Shown in pieces: positions 1 through 5,096 of a DNA stretch of 6,578 nt. The notes under the pieces were generated by a model. The model searched no databases and had not been told where the DNA came from. It saw nothing but the letters and a program-made list of their open reading frames with translations. This DNA is from Chloroflexota bacterium (GTDB taxonomy: Bacteria > Chloroflexota > Anaerolineae > B4-G1), in NCBI GenBank assembly GCA_003648085.1, contig QMOC01000155.1:1-6578 (forward strand), read 5' to 3'. The stretch's first letter is position 1. Each line of letters begins with the position of its first letter. The position numbers were made by a program, and so were the translations under genes.

Positions 1-146
1 CCGCCCATACTGGTGCCGGCCAGGTAGTCAATTGGTATCCCCTCTCGCTCCAGCACTTTCAGCACGCCGATGTGGGCCAGTCCCCGCGCGCCGCCGCCGC
101 TGAGGGCCAGCCCGACTTTGCGAGTTGAAGTTCTCGTATCAGCCAA
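1..146 (-). CDS. Patatin-like phospholipase, N-terminal fragment (runs off window)
   Basis: The 48 complete codons in the window carry the two hallmark motifs of the patatin/RssA-type serine acyl hydrolases. These are an oxyanion-hole loop SGGGARG at residues 16-22, and the nucleophile elbow GTSMG(G) from residue 44, with Ser46 as the expected catalytic serine. The stretch [11 protein letters not shown] between them is typical of the bacterial family. The catalytic Asp lies beyond the window edge. I chose the TTG start at 146 because it follows an AGGAGGAGG ribosome binding site at good spacing, and leaves about 10 residues before the first conserved strand, as in the family. The start overlaps the 3' end of the upstream glycosyltransferase by 8 bp, which implies translational coupling. 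The family hydrolyses acyl esters of phospholipids or neutral lipids. The substrate here is unknown; pairing with a lipid-type glycosyltransferase suggests membrane or storage lipid turnover. Confidence 0.93.
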   Translation of the reverse strand, partial: MADTRTSTRKVGLALSGGGARGLAHIGVLKVLEREGIPIDYLAGTSMG

Positions 147-1371
147 CGCCTCCTCCTAATCCACGCACGAGGTGCAGGCCGGCCGCCAGCATTCCCCATA
201 GCCAACCGCCGCGCCGCATCCACGACGGCGGGAAGGACGGCGGGGGCGCGGCAGCGGCCTGCCGGTAGAGCCGCTCGTATTGGGCGGCGATCCTCTCCAG
301 GCTGTGTCTTTCGGCCAGGCGGCGCGATGCCGCTCCCATGCGATGCCGCAGGCTGGCGTCGGCGATCAGGCACGCCAGGCGCTGCGCCAGTGCCACCTCG
401 TCTCCGGCCGGCGCCAGGAGGCCGTTGACGCCGTGGTGCACCACTTCAGGCAACGCCAGTGCATCCACGCCGATCACCGGCAGGCCGCAGGCCATCGCCT
501 CCAGCACCACCAGCCCCTGTGTCTCGATAGTCGAGGCAGTGGCGAACAGGTCGGCGGCCCGGTAGAGCGCCGGCAGTTGCTCGTGGGGCACGAAACCGGT
601 GAAGCGCACGCTCTCGCCCAGCCCCAATTCACCGGCCAGTCGGGCCAGAGCCTCCCGATCGGGACCGTCGCCAACGATGGTCAGACGCGCCGTAGGATGC
701 TGCTCCGCGACCCGGGCGAAGGCGCGTAACAAGAGATCCACGTTTTTCTCGTAACTCAGCCGCCCCACGTGCAGGACCGTCACGCTGTCTTTGCCGCTTA
801 TCTGTGGGCCGGGGTGGAACAGGCGGGTGTCCACGCCATTGGAGACAGCCACCACGGGCACGCGCAGGCCGTGGGCGATCAACTCCCGCGCCATCACCTG
901 TGAAGGGGCGGTGACGAGGGGGAAGCGGTTGAAGAAAGTGACGGTGTAGCGCCATGCGGCCTCGTCCATCAGTGGCACCCGGTCCAGTGGCAGCGGCGCG
1001 TACCCGAGGAAGCCGGCCAGGTAGATGTGGCAGGTGCCCAGGATGGGGACATCCAGCCAGCGGGCCGCCGCCAGGGCCTGAGTGCCCATCGCGGCCATCG
1101 AGTGGTTGTGGATCACATCGGGCCGGAAGGCGGCTAACTCCCGTGCCAGGCCGACCGGCGCGACGACGACCCGGCCGCCGGGCAGCCGCTCGTAGCGCAG
1201 CGCCGGGAACCCGGCCACGTCCAGTTCCAGTGTGGCGTGGGAGGGGTCGGCGGCGGTGAAGATGCGCACCGTGTGGCCCGCCGTCCGTAGCGTGCGGGCC
1301 AGCGCCGCCACTGCCGTAGCCACGCCTCCCAGCCCATCACGGAAGGAGTCGGTAGTAATGGCGACGCGCAT
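139..1371 (-). CDS. GT4 family glycosyltransferase, probably glycolipid-forming
   Basis: A 410-residue GT-B fold glycosyltransferase of the GT4 family, which uses an activated sugar nucleotide with retention of anomeric configuration. The N-terminal Rossmann half begins [10 protein letters not shown] with the glycine loop GGVAT at 15-19. HNHS at 88-91 and GTCHIYLAG at 112-120 follow. The linker motif SNGVDTRLF is at 177-185. The donor-binding half carries GRLSYEKN at 203-210, GDGPD at 234-238, and the family EX7E pair Glu283/Glu291 in ETQGLVVLE. The overall pattern resembles diacylglycerol and phosphatidylinositol glycosyltransferases more than polysaccharide ones, but the acceptor cannot be fixed from sequence. 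The C-terminus (about 375-410) is unusual: a proline-rich stretch, a WMRRGGW patch, then a short hydrophobic segment that could dip into the membrane. The ATG at 1371 follows GGGAGAGG, located inside the end of the upstream gene 3 bp away. The stop overlaps the patatin start. Confidence 0.93.
   Translation of the reverse strand: MRVAITTDSFRDGLGGVATAVAALARTLRTAGHTVRIFTAADPSHATLELDVAGFPALRYERLPGGRVVVAPVGLARELAAFRPDVIHNHSMAAMGTQALAAARWLDVPILGTCHIYLAGFLGYAPLPLDRVPLMDEAAWRYTVTFFNRFPLVTAPSQVMARELIAHGLRVPVVAVSNGVDTRLFHPGPQISGKDSVTVLHVGRLSYEKNVDLLLRAFARVAEQHPTARLTIVGDGPDREALARLAGELGLGESVRFTGFVPHEQLPALYRAADLFATASTIETQGLVVLEAMACGLPVIGVDALALPEVVHHGVNGLLAPAGDEVALAQRLACLIADASLRHRMGAASRRLAERHSLERIAAQYERLYRQAAAAPPPSFPPSWMRRGGWLWGMLAAGLHLVRGLGGGVG
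149..157 (-). promoter_or_regulatory. Ribosome binding site that fixes the TTG start of the patatin gene
   Basis: Read on the minus strand this is AGGAGGAGG, placed a few bases before TTG at 146-144. It lies inside the last codons of the glycosyltransferase (the GLGGGVG tail). No ATG or GTG lies between this site and the patatin motifs, so TTG is the best-supported initiation codon. Confidence 0.8.
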
Positions 1372-1374
1372 CGG

Positions 1375-1689
1375 CTACGACCTCTCCCAGTCCGGAGTCT
1401 GGGGGCCTTTGAAATCGGCAAAGGCCCCCAGGATGTCTATGTCCTCCAGCGGGAAGTGGCGGGCCAGCAGCGGCAGGAGATTGTTCATCAGTGTGGCCCG
1501 CTCCTCCCGTCCCAGTCCCTGCAGGGCCGCGCTCAGGTTCTCCTCCACCAGCCGGCTCAGGAAGGCCGCCCGCTCATCCACCGGCATCCGGGCCATCCAT
1601 TCCCGCACCGCCTCCCCGACCAGGTCGAGCACGTCCTGTGGGCTCAGGCGGCGGACGAACTGCCGCGCCAGTTGGGTTTTCAGGCTCAT
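1375..1689 (-). CDS. Small unrecognised helical protein (104 aa), upstream of the glycosyltransferase
   Basis: I do not recognise this family. The 104-residue product starts MSLKTQLARQFVRRL and is mostly predicted amphipathic helix, rich in Leu, Arg and Glu. It has no Cys, no signal peptide and no clear membrane segment. A pattern of short helices (QDVLDLVGEAV, AAFLSRLVEENL, RATLMNNLLPLLARHF) suggests a small all-helical bundle or partner-binding protein. I chose ATG 1689-1687 over an in-frame ATG 14 codons earlier. The chosen start forms an ATGA overlap with the preceding gene's stop and has a GGAGG-like site upstream, while the longer version adds only a Gly-rich low-complexity tail. It ends 3 bp before the glycosyltransferase ATG and contains that gene's ribosome binding site, so the two are almost certainly co-translated. 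A partner or regulator of the glycosyltransferase is plausible but is inference only. Confidence 0.82.
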   Translation of the reverse strand: MSLKTQLARQFVRRLSPQDVLDLVGEAVREWMARMPVDERAAFLSRLVEENLSAALQGLGREERATLMNNLLPLLARHFPLEDIDILGAFADFKGPQTPDWERS

Positions 1690-2000
1690 TTCCCCACCGC
1701 CTCCCAGAGCGGGTGCACCTCCGCCACCCACGCCTCAAAGCCGGCAGGCGTCTCAGGGTAGCGCTCGTAGGCAGCCCTTAGTTTGCCGGAGACCGACATT
1801 GCCCTTAGCAGCGCCTTGAGACTCGCCGCCGAGAACTGCCTGCTGATCACGCTCCAGATCAGTTTGGCCACCAGAGAGAGTACCTCGCCGGCGGATCTCC
1901 GCACTTCGAAATCGCGGTTCATCTGTGTGAAGTCTTCACCGCTGAAGATGATGTCTTGCCTAAAAAGGTAGTTCACGTCCTGTGCCCAGGATGGCCCCAT
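1686..2000 (-). CDS. Small unrecognised protein (up to 104 aa), start uncertain
   Basis: I do not recognise this family. From residue about 27 the sequence (MNRDFEVRRSAGEV onward) looks like a soluble helical protein with a hydrophobic helix SLVAKLIWSVISRQF. It has a tail rich in aromatic and acidic residues that ends HPLWEAVGK. The stop overlaps the next gene's ATG by 4 bp (ATGA), so the 3' end is firm. The 5' end is not. Neither the ATG at 2000, the GTG at 1976 nor the ATG at 1922 has a convincing ribosome binding site. The frame stays open upstream for 15 codons with no start before a stop near 2046. The first 26 residues overlap another short open frame (1960-2082) and could be non-coding. 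The shortest version would be 78 residues. Composition of the C-terminal part matches its neighbours. Confidence 0.65.
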   Translation of the reverse strand: MGPSWAQDVNYLFRQDIIFSGEDFTQMNRDFEVRRSAGEVLSLVAKLIWSVISRQFSAASLKALLRAMSVSGKLRAAYERYPETPAGFEAWVAEVHPLWEAVGK

Positions 2001-2091
2001 CGCCGTAACTGGGGTTGCAGAATGCTTTGTGAAACGGGTAGAAGTTCAGCCCGGAATGTTTACCCCACGAGTGTAGCAGCAAGAGATCAGG

Positions 2092-2328
2092 TCACTCTTT
2101 GCGCTCGCCGAGGCCAGGGATCTTCACACCCAGGTAGCGCAGAGCCATCAGGGCCAGGTACGCGGCTACTCCTTCATCCAAGTTCCCGATGCCAGGCACG
2201 TTATCCAGGAGCAGTTCCACCACTCCACCGGTAGGATTACCGATGTAGATGAGGCTCAGGACGAGGACGAGGCCGGCCAAAATGCGAGCCCACAGCGGGT
2301 GCTGGGGTGATCGGGCTTGTTCGGTCAT
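2092..2328 (-). CDS. Small membrane protein resembling DUF1232 (YkvA-like)
   Basis: A 78-residue protein with a charged N-terminus (MTEQARSPQHPLWAR), a hydrophobic helix ILAGLVLVLSLIYI at 16-29, then NPTGGVVELLLDNVPGIGNLDEG. A second hydrophobic segment AAYLALMALRYLGV and a basic C-terminus follow. The core matches the DUF1232 signature, in which a helix runs into a Pro-rich turn D-x-(I/V)-P-x-(I/L)-G-x-(L)-D-(D/E). The function of that family is not known; members are small membrane-associated proteins. The start is well supported: AGGAGG lies 6 bases before the ATG. The gene follows a 245 bp gap that carries inverted repeats, so it may have its own control. About 90 bp separate its stop from the next gene. 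Assignment to DUF1232 is by motif recognition, not search. Confidence 0.85.
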   Translation of the reverse strand: MTEQARSPQHPLWARILAGLVLVLSLIYIGNPTGGVVELLLDNVPGIGNLDEGVAAYLALMALRYLGVKIPGLGERKE

Positions 2329-2340
2329 CGAATTCCTCCT

Positions 2341-2354
2341 GGTAATTGCTTACC
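2341..2354. repeat. Short inverted repeat before the DUF1232-like gene
   Basis: GGTAA-TTGC-TTACC, a 5 bp stem with a 4-base loop. On the minus strand it ends 12 bases upstream of the start codon, next to the AGGAGG site. It could be a small hairpin in the leader or an operator half-site pair. Chance occurrence is quite possible. Confidence 0.35.
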
Positions 2355-2369
2355 GCGCCGCTTCCAGAA

Positions 2370-2459
2370 CCGCTGAGACACTGAAGCCCTGATTTCACCG
2401 AACGCTCTACCTGGCTCCAATCCGTTCTCAACAGAATCTCAGCGGATTCGGTGTCTCAG
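2370..2459. repeat. CTGAGACAC inverted repeat cluster in the phasin/DUF1232 gap
   Basis: CTGAGACAC at 2373-2381 is matched exactly by its reverse complement GTGTCTCAG at 2451-2459. The match extends through one mismatch to 13 bp. The left copy also pairs with TCTCAGCGG at 2437-2445 (reverse complement CCGCTGAGA at 2370-2378). CACCGAA at 2396-2402 pairs with TTCGGTG at 2447-2453. The left arm therefore has two competing partners on the right, where TCTCAG occurs twice 17 bp apart. Possible roles are a repressor site pair with a DNA loop, a switching leader RNA before the DUF1232-like gene, or the remnant ends of a small mobile element. Confidence 0.55.
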
Positions 2460-2489
2460 TGATTTGACGGCATCCCTGTCCTACGGAGC

Positions 2490-2553
2490 GGGGCCGGGGG
2501 AGCATCCGCACCTTGTACGGATTATGCGCAGGCGCAGAGACGCTCCCCGGCCC
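2490..2553. repeat. GC-rich inverted repeat with two internal hairpins (three-way junction)
   Basis: The outer arms are GGGCCGGGGGAGC (2491-2503) and GCTCCCCGGCCC (2542-2553), which pair over 12 bp with a single G bulge. Between them lie two smaller stems: ATCCG/CGGAT (2504-2508 with 2518-2522) and TGCGC/GCGCA (2525-2529 with 2532-2536). Together they fold as a cloverleaf-like three-way junction in DNA or RNA. CCTAC occurs in direct orientation just outside both arms (2480-2484, 2552-2556). On the minus strand the element lies 20 bases after the phasin-like stop codon, but no T-run follows it, so it is not a standard rho-independent terminator. It looks like a REP/MITE-type dispersed element that could also stabilise the 3' end of the regulator-phasin transcript. 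Confidence 0.65.
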
Positions 2554-2573
2554 TACCGAACGCGACGATGCGG

Positions 2574-2906
2574 TCAACTTGTCTGCCTTTTTGTCGTCCT
2601 CTTGCCTGCCAGTTCCTCGACCTTGGCGGCCAGTTCGTCAATCTTCTGGCTCAAATCTTCGATGTCCTTGCGAGAAACGACGGGCATACTGGCGCGGGCC
2701 TTGTCGAGTTCCTCGCGCACCAGTTTGCGCAGTTCCTCGCGCTCTTTCTCGCCCCGTGCTACCAGTTTGTCAATGACGCTCGGGGCCTCCTCCGGCCTGA
2801 CCTCTCCCTCCTCGACCAGTTTGTCCACGAACTCCCTCACCTTGTCGCGAGTCAATGTCAGCACGCCCAGGCCCAGCAGCAGGCTCCTTTCGAGTAATCC
2901 AGTCAT
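2574..2906 (-). CDS. Phasin-like protein (PhaF/PhaI-type superfamily)
   Basis: A 110-residue protein with a hydrophobic N-terminal helix (LLERSLLLGLGVLTLTRDKV, 4-23) and a long charged helical middle rich in Lys/Glu (REFVDKLVEEGEVRPEEA, then KEREELRKLVREELDKA). After SRKDIEDL comes a coiled-coil heptad run (about 78-101) and a basic Lys/Arg tail. This layout is that of the short phasin-like proteins common in Firmicutes and Chloroflexota. Proteobacterial phasins coat polyhydroxyalkanoate granules with their amphipathic helix. In the short relatives the role is less clear and may be membrane or granule association. The start is firm: GGGAGGTGAAAGG immediately precedes ATG. It lies 85 bp downstream of the regulator gene, behind a heptad repeat array, so both are likely transcribed from the promoter at 3744-3772. 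No polyester synthase is in the window. Confidence 0.85.
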   Translation of the reverse strand: MTGLLERSLLLGLGVLTLTRDKVREFVDKLVEEGEVRPEEAPSVIDKLVARGEKEREELRKLVREELDKARASMPVVSRKDIEDLSQKIDELAAKVEELAGKRTTKRQTS

Positions 2907-2922
2907 CCTTTCACCTCCCTTT

Positions 2923-2971
2923 TTTGCATTTGCCGTTTCACGTTTGCCGTTTCACGTTCTGCGTCTCGCGT
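2923..2971. repeat. Heptanucleotide tandem array (7 units) in the regulator-phasin gap
   Basis: Seven consecutive 7-base units read on the plus strand as TTTGCAT, TTGCCGT, TTCACGT, TTGCCGT, TTCACGT, TCTGCGT and CTCGCGT. Six of the seven end in CGT, and two units alternate exactly (TTGCCGT, TTCACGT, twice). On the minus strand the consensus is ACGnnAA. A further TTCACAT follows at 2974-2980, two bases out of phase. This is a degenerate heptamer array, not a CRISPR array (no spacers of constant length). It occupies the untranslated leader directly upstream of the phasin-like gene's ribosome binding site. Confidence 0.85.
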
Positions 2972-2974
2972 TGT

Positions 2975-2991
2975 TCACATCACCCCCTTCC
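2975..2991 (-). promoter_or_regulatory. Strong ribosome binding site followed by a start-stop pair (ATG TGA)
   Basis: On the minus strand GGAAGGGGGTG is followed directly by ATG (2980-2978) and then TGA (2977-2975). The site overlaps the end of the regulator gene. A start codon with immediate stop can trap ribosomes and affect downstream translation. Here it may instead be the original start region of the phasin-like gene, cut off by the heptad array. Both readings are inference; chance juxtaposition is possible. Confidence 0.3.
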
Positions 2992-3690
2992 TCACAATCC
3001 AACGGCCCGCAATACCTCGTAGACAAAATCGGACAGGCGCGCCTTCTCCCCCCCGGTCAAGTTGTCTAGATGCTCGCGGAACTGCTGAGAGTAGGAGAGT
3101 AACAGCGATGTGGCCCGGCGATTGGCCTTTTCGACCAGCGAGAGGGCCAGGCTGAACCCGACCAGCGAGTACAGCGCCGCCCACCCCGGCGGGCCAAACC
3201 AGCGCAGGTAGGGGAAGAGCCGTTTTGCGGCCGCCGTGTCCCGCAACTCGTAGAAGACCAGGATGGTGGCCGTAATCATATCGGCGGCGAAGAGGAGCGG
3301 GGATTTGCGCTCCGGGATGCGCAGCAGGAGTTCGTTCAGCAAGCCCTGATAGTCGGTGCCCCTCCCTGCTTCCAATGCCTTCAGGATGCTCGCTTTGGCT
3401 TCCTCCCATTCCTGATCGCTCAGAGTACCGCCTGTCAGTTCGGACAGTAGGGCCGTCGCCCTCTCCGTAGGGGAGAAGACGACGATGGAGCGCCCCTTGT
3501 GCCCCTGGGGGCGCACCGTCTCCGAGCGCACCAGCCCTTTGTCCTCCAGCAGGCGCAGCATCTCGTAGGCCGTGACCGGGCTCACCTCCAGCGCCTGCGC
3601 CACGTCCGCGTAGTGCACCGGGGCCTCGGCCTCGCGGTAGAGGTCGAGCAGTCGGCTCAGAAAGTGTCGTTGCCTGGAAGATAATCTCAT
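2992..3690 (-). CDS. Winged-helix transcriptional regulator with unusual C-terminal domain
   Basis: A 232-residue protein. Residues about 4-75 form a winged helix-turn-helix: helices RQRHFLSRLLDLY and YADVAQALEVS, the recognition helix PVTAYEMLRLLEDKGLV (38-54), and a basic wing (RPQGHKGRSIVVFSP). This resembles the DNA-binding domains of DtxR, LexA and MarR types. No DtxR-like metal-binding His/Cys/Glu set is evident. The C-terminal two thirds is not a domain I recognise. It is helical, with hydrophobic stretches PLLFAADMITATILVFY (131-147) and WAALYSLVGFSLALSLV (170-186) that could be a buried ligand or dimer core, or membrane-associated. The ATG at 3690 follows GAGAGGG. The gene begins 54 bases downstream of a consensus promoter whose start region carries a tandem repeat, so autoregulation is likely. 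It is followed by the phasin-like gene. Confidence 0.88.
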   Translation of the reverse strand: MRLSSRQRHFLSRLLDLYREAEAPVHYADVAQALEVSPVTAYEMLRLLEDKGLVRSETVRPQGHKGRSIVVFSPTERATALLSELTGGTLSDQEWEEAKASILKALEAGRGTDYQGLLNELLLRIPERKSPLLFAADMITATILVFYELRDTAAAKRLFPYLRWFGPPGWAALYSLVGFSLALSLVEKANRRATSLLLSYSQQFREHLDNLTGGEKARLSDFVYEVLRAVGL

Positions 3691-3724
3691 TGCCCTCTCT
3701 CGAATGTATAAAAACTGCCTAATC

Positions 3725-3740
3725 TTCCGAAAGTTCCGAA
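3725..3740. promoter_or_regulatory. Tandem TTCCGAA repeats, candidate operator
   Basis: TTCCGAA occurs at 3725-3731 and again at 3734-3740, in direct orientation with 9 bp spacing. It lies between the -10 box and the regulator's start codon, over the predicted transcription start (about 3737). Binding here would block initiation. The neighbouring winged-helix regulator is the natural candidate for the binder; this is inferred from position. Confidence 0.6.
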
Positions 3741-3743
3741 GAA

Positions 3744-3772
3744 ATTATACCACTGAAAGGCGGCTTTGTCAA
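3744..3772 (-). promoter_or_regulatory. Consensus sigma-70 promoter for the regulator-phasin unit
   Basis: On the minus strand TTGACA (3772-3767), a 17 bp spacer and TATAAT (3749-3744) match the housekeeping consensus in both hexamers and in spacing. It sits between the MFS stop at 3801 and the regulator ATG at 3690, predicting a 5' leader of roughly 45-50 bases. A perfect promoter usually means strong transcription held down by a repressor, which fits the repeats over the start site. Confidence 0.92.
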
Positions 3773-3800
3773 GAGAGGAGCGGCGATGTTTCATCCCGAC

Positions 3801-5090
3801 TTACCCGCGCGCGTGCCGCACGCTGGCGGCCCCGATGCTCAGGACGACCAGCGCCAGAAGCGCGAAGATGCGTCGGAGACCAATGAGGTCCGCCAGGCCA
3901 CCCGTAAGCGGCAGGGGCAGGGTGGAGACGATGTTGCTCAGGAACATCTGGGTGGAGATCACCCGCCCCCGCATCTCGTCCGGCGAGCGTTCCTGCACGA
4001 CCGTGCGGGCCGGGACAATGACCAGCGCGAAGCCGGCCCCCACCACGGCAGAGACCAGCAGGAACAGGGGGACATAGAGGCCACGCAATGCGTGCAGGGC
4101 CGGTAACAGGGCCAGCCCTCCGCCGACGGCCAGGAGGCCGGCGCTGATCCAGGCTTTTTCTTTCAACACATGCCCGCGCTGTCCCACCAGCCACACACCC
4201 AGGCCGAAGCCAAAGCCGCCGGGCACGGCCAGGTAGGCCACGTACTCGACCGGCACTCCCCAGGTACGGGTTGCCAGGCCGGGTATGAGCATCGTGAGCA
4301 CAAGCGAGAGGGCGGAGACGAGCACCTGGCAGCCGATAGCCTGGCGCACAGACGCATCGCCGGCGACAAAGCGCCACCCGGCACGCAAGTCATCCCGCAG
4401 CGAGGCCCACGTTCGGAGTGCTTGCTCTCTGCCCCCCTTTCCCAACTGGGCAGGCAGCCGGGCGCACATCCATCCGGCCAGCGCGAACAATGGCATCGCC
4501 GCTACCCCTGCTGCCGGCGCGCCGCCGAGCCGGAGCAGCGTCGGGGCCAGGAGCACCATCCCCGCCCCCTGCGCTCCCAACGTCGCGACTTGAAAGATGG
4601 AATTGGCCGCGAGTAGCCGTTCCTGTGGCACGGTGTGGGGAATGAGAGAACCTTCGGCCGAGGTGGTGAACTGCGCGATGGCTGACAGGAGAAAGTTGCA
4701 GGCGTAGACGGCGGTTAACAGCGGCAGCGGGTTGCTAAGCCAATGCGCAGCAGCCGCGAAGCCGGCGGCCACGAGCAGGCGCAACAGGTTGCCGATCACC
4801 AGTACGCGCCGCCGGTCGTGGCGGTCCACTACCACCCCGGCCAGCATCCCGAAGAGGAAGCCGGGGAGGGTGGAGGAGAAGATCATCAATCCCATCTGCG
4901 CGCTGGAATGGGTCTTCTCCTCCACCAGCGCCATCGAGGCGAAATAGATGGCATAGGTCGCTGCCAGCGCCACGAACTGGGCCACGCTGAGGCGGCGTAG
5001 TGGCATATTCTCTCTAAGAGAGAGGGTGCGGGAAGCCCCCTCCCCCCGGCCCCCTCTCTTAACTCCGGGAGAGGGGGAGTGGAAATCCAT
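3801..5090 (-). CDS. MFS transporter (drug/efflux type), N-terminus altered by a repeat
   Basis: A 429-residue major facilitator with about 12 hydrophobic segments, a member of the inner-membrane proton-coupled export type (MFS_3-like). With the start at 5090, the first membrane helix is at about 35-56 (SVAQFVALAATYAIYF). Motif A between helices 2 and 3 is GVVVDRHDRR at 85-94. The second half ends in RGRVISTQMFLSNIVSTLPL and GLADLIGLRR, as in bacterial efflux members. The start is ambiguous. ATG 5090 has a GGAGGT site 6 bases upstream but precedes about 25 Arg/Ser/Gly-rich residues (SPSPGVKRGGRGEG) encoded by a hairpin repeat. ATG 5006 (401 aa) begins right before the conserved body but has only a weak AGAGAG site. 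A GTG at 5177 is open too but less likely. The substrate is unknown. It lies 73 bp after the radical SAM gene, probably co-transcribed. Confidence 0.88.
   Translation of the reverse strand: MDFHSPSPGVKRGGRGEGASRTLSLRENMPLRRLSVAQFVALAATYAIYFASMALVEEKTHSSAQMGLMIFSSTLPGFLFGMLAGVVVDRHDRRRVLVIGNLLRLLVAAGFAAAAHWLSNPLPLLTAVYACNFLLSAIAQFTTSAEGSLIPHTVPQERLLAANSIFQVATLGAQGAGMVLLAPTLLRLGGAPAAGVAAMPLFALAGWMCARLPAQLGKGGREQALRTWASLRDDLRAGWRFVAGDASVRQAIGCQVLVSALSLVLTMLIPGLATRTWGVPVEYVAYLAVPGGFGFGLGVWLVGQRGHVLKEKAWISAGLLAVGGGLALLPALHALRGLYVPLFLLVSAVVGAGFALVIVPARTVVQERSPDEMRGRVISTQMFLSNIVSTLPLPLTGGLADLIGLRRIFALLALVVLSIGAASVRHARG
5010..5076. repeat. Purine/pyrimidine-rich hairpin repeat at the MFS 5' end
   Basis: Two perfect inverted repeats: CTCTCT-A-AGAGAG at 5010-5022, and CCCCTCTC (5051-5058) with GAGAGGGG (5069-5076) around a 10-base loop. 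They flank a very C-rich tract (plus strand). This type of sequence is a common dispersed element in bacterial genomes. When it falls inside an open frame it gives SPSPG...GEG-type peptide, as here. It lies between the MFS gene's best ribosome binding site and the conserved part of the transporter. Confidence 0.65.
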
Positions 5091-5096
5091 CATTGC

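Noticed and set aside
280..729. 149-residue plus-strand open frame opposite the glycosyltransferase
   Set aside because: It is antisense to the conserved EX7E region of the glycosyltransferase, with Gln/His-rich shadow composition.
1232..1819. 195-residue plus-strand open frame
   Set aside because: It is antisense to three tightly packed minus-strand genes, with low-complexity Ser/Arg/Pro composition typical of a shadow frame.
1933..1948. TCTTCA/TGAAGA hairpin near the start of the 1686-2000 gene
   Set aside because: A 6 bp stem with a 4-base loop inside a probable coding region is easily due to chance; no further support.
2237..2431. 64-residue minus-strand frame reading into the DUF1232-like gene
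   Set aside because: It overlaps the better-supported DUF1232-like frame, which has an AGGAGG site and membrane-protein pattern; this one ends in Pro/Arg shadow sequence.
2490..2553. Rho-independent terminator after the phasin-like gene
   Set aside because: The stem is strong, but no T-run follows on either strand and the internal structure is branched; annotated as a repeat instead.
2923..2971. CRISPR array
   Set aside because: Units are 7 bases long and contiguous, with no spacers and no cas genes nearby.
3769..4377. 202-residue minus-strand open frame inside the MFS gene
   Set aside because: It is an alternative frame of the transporter, rich in Arg, Gly and Pro, with no domain; the transporter frame has motif-level support.
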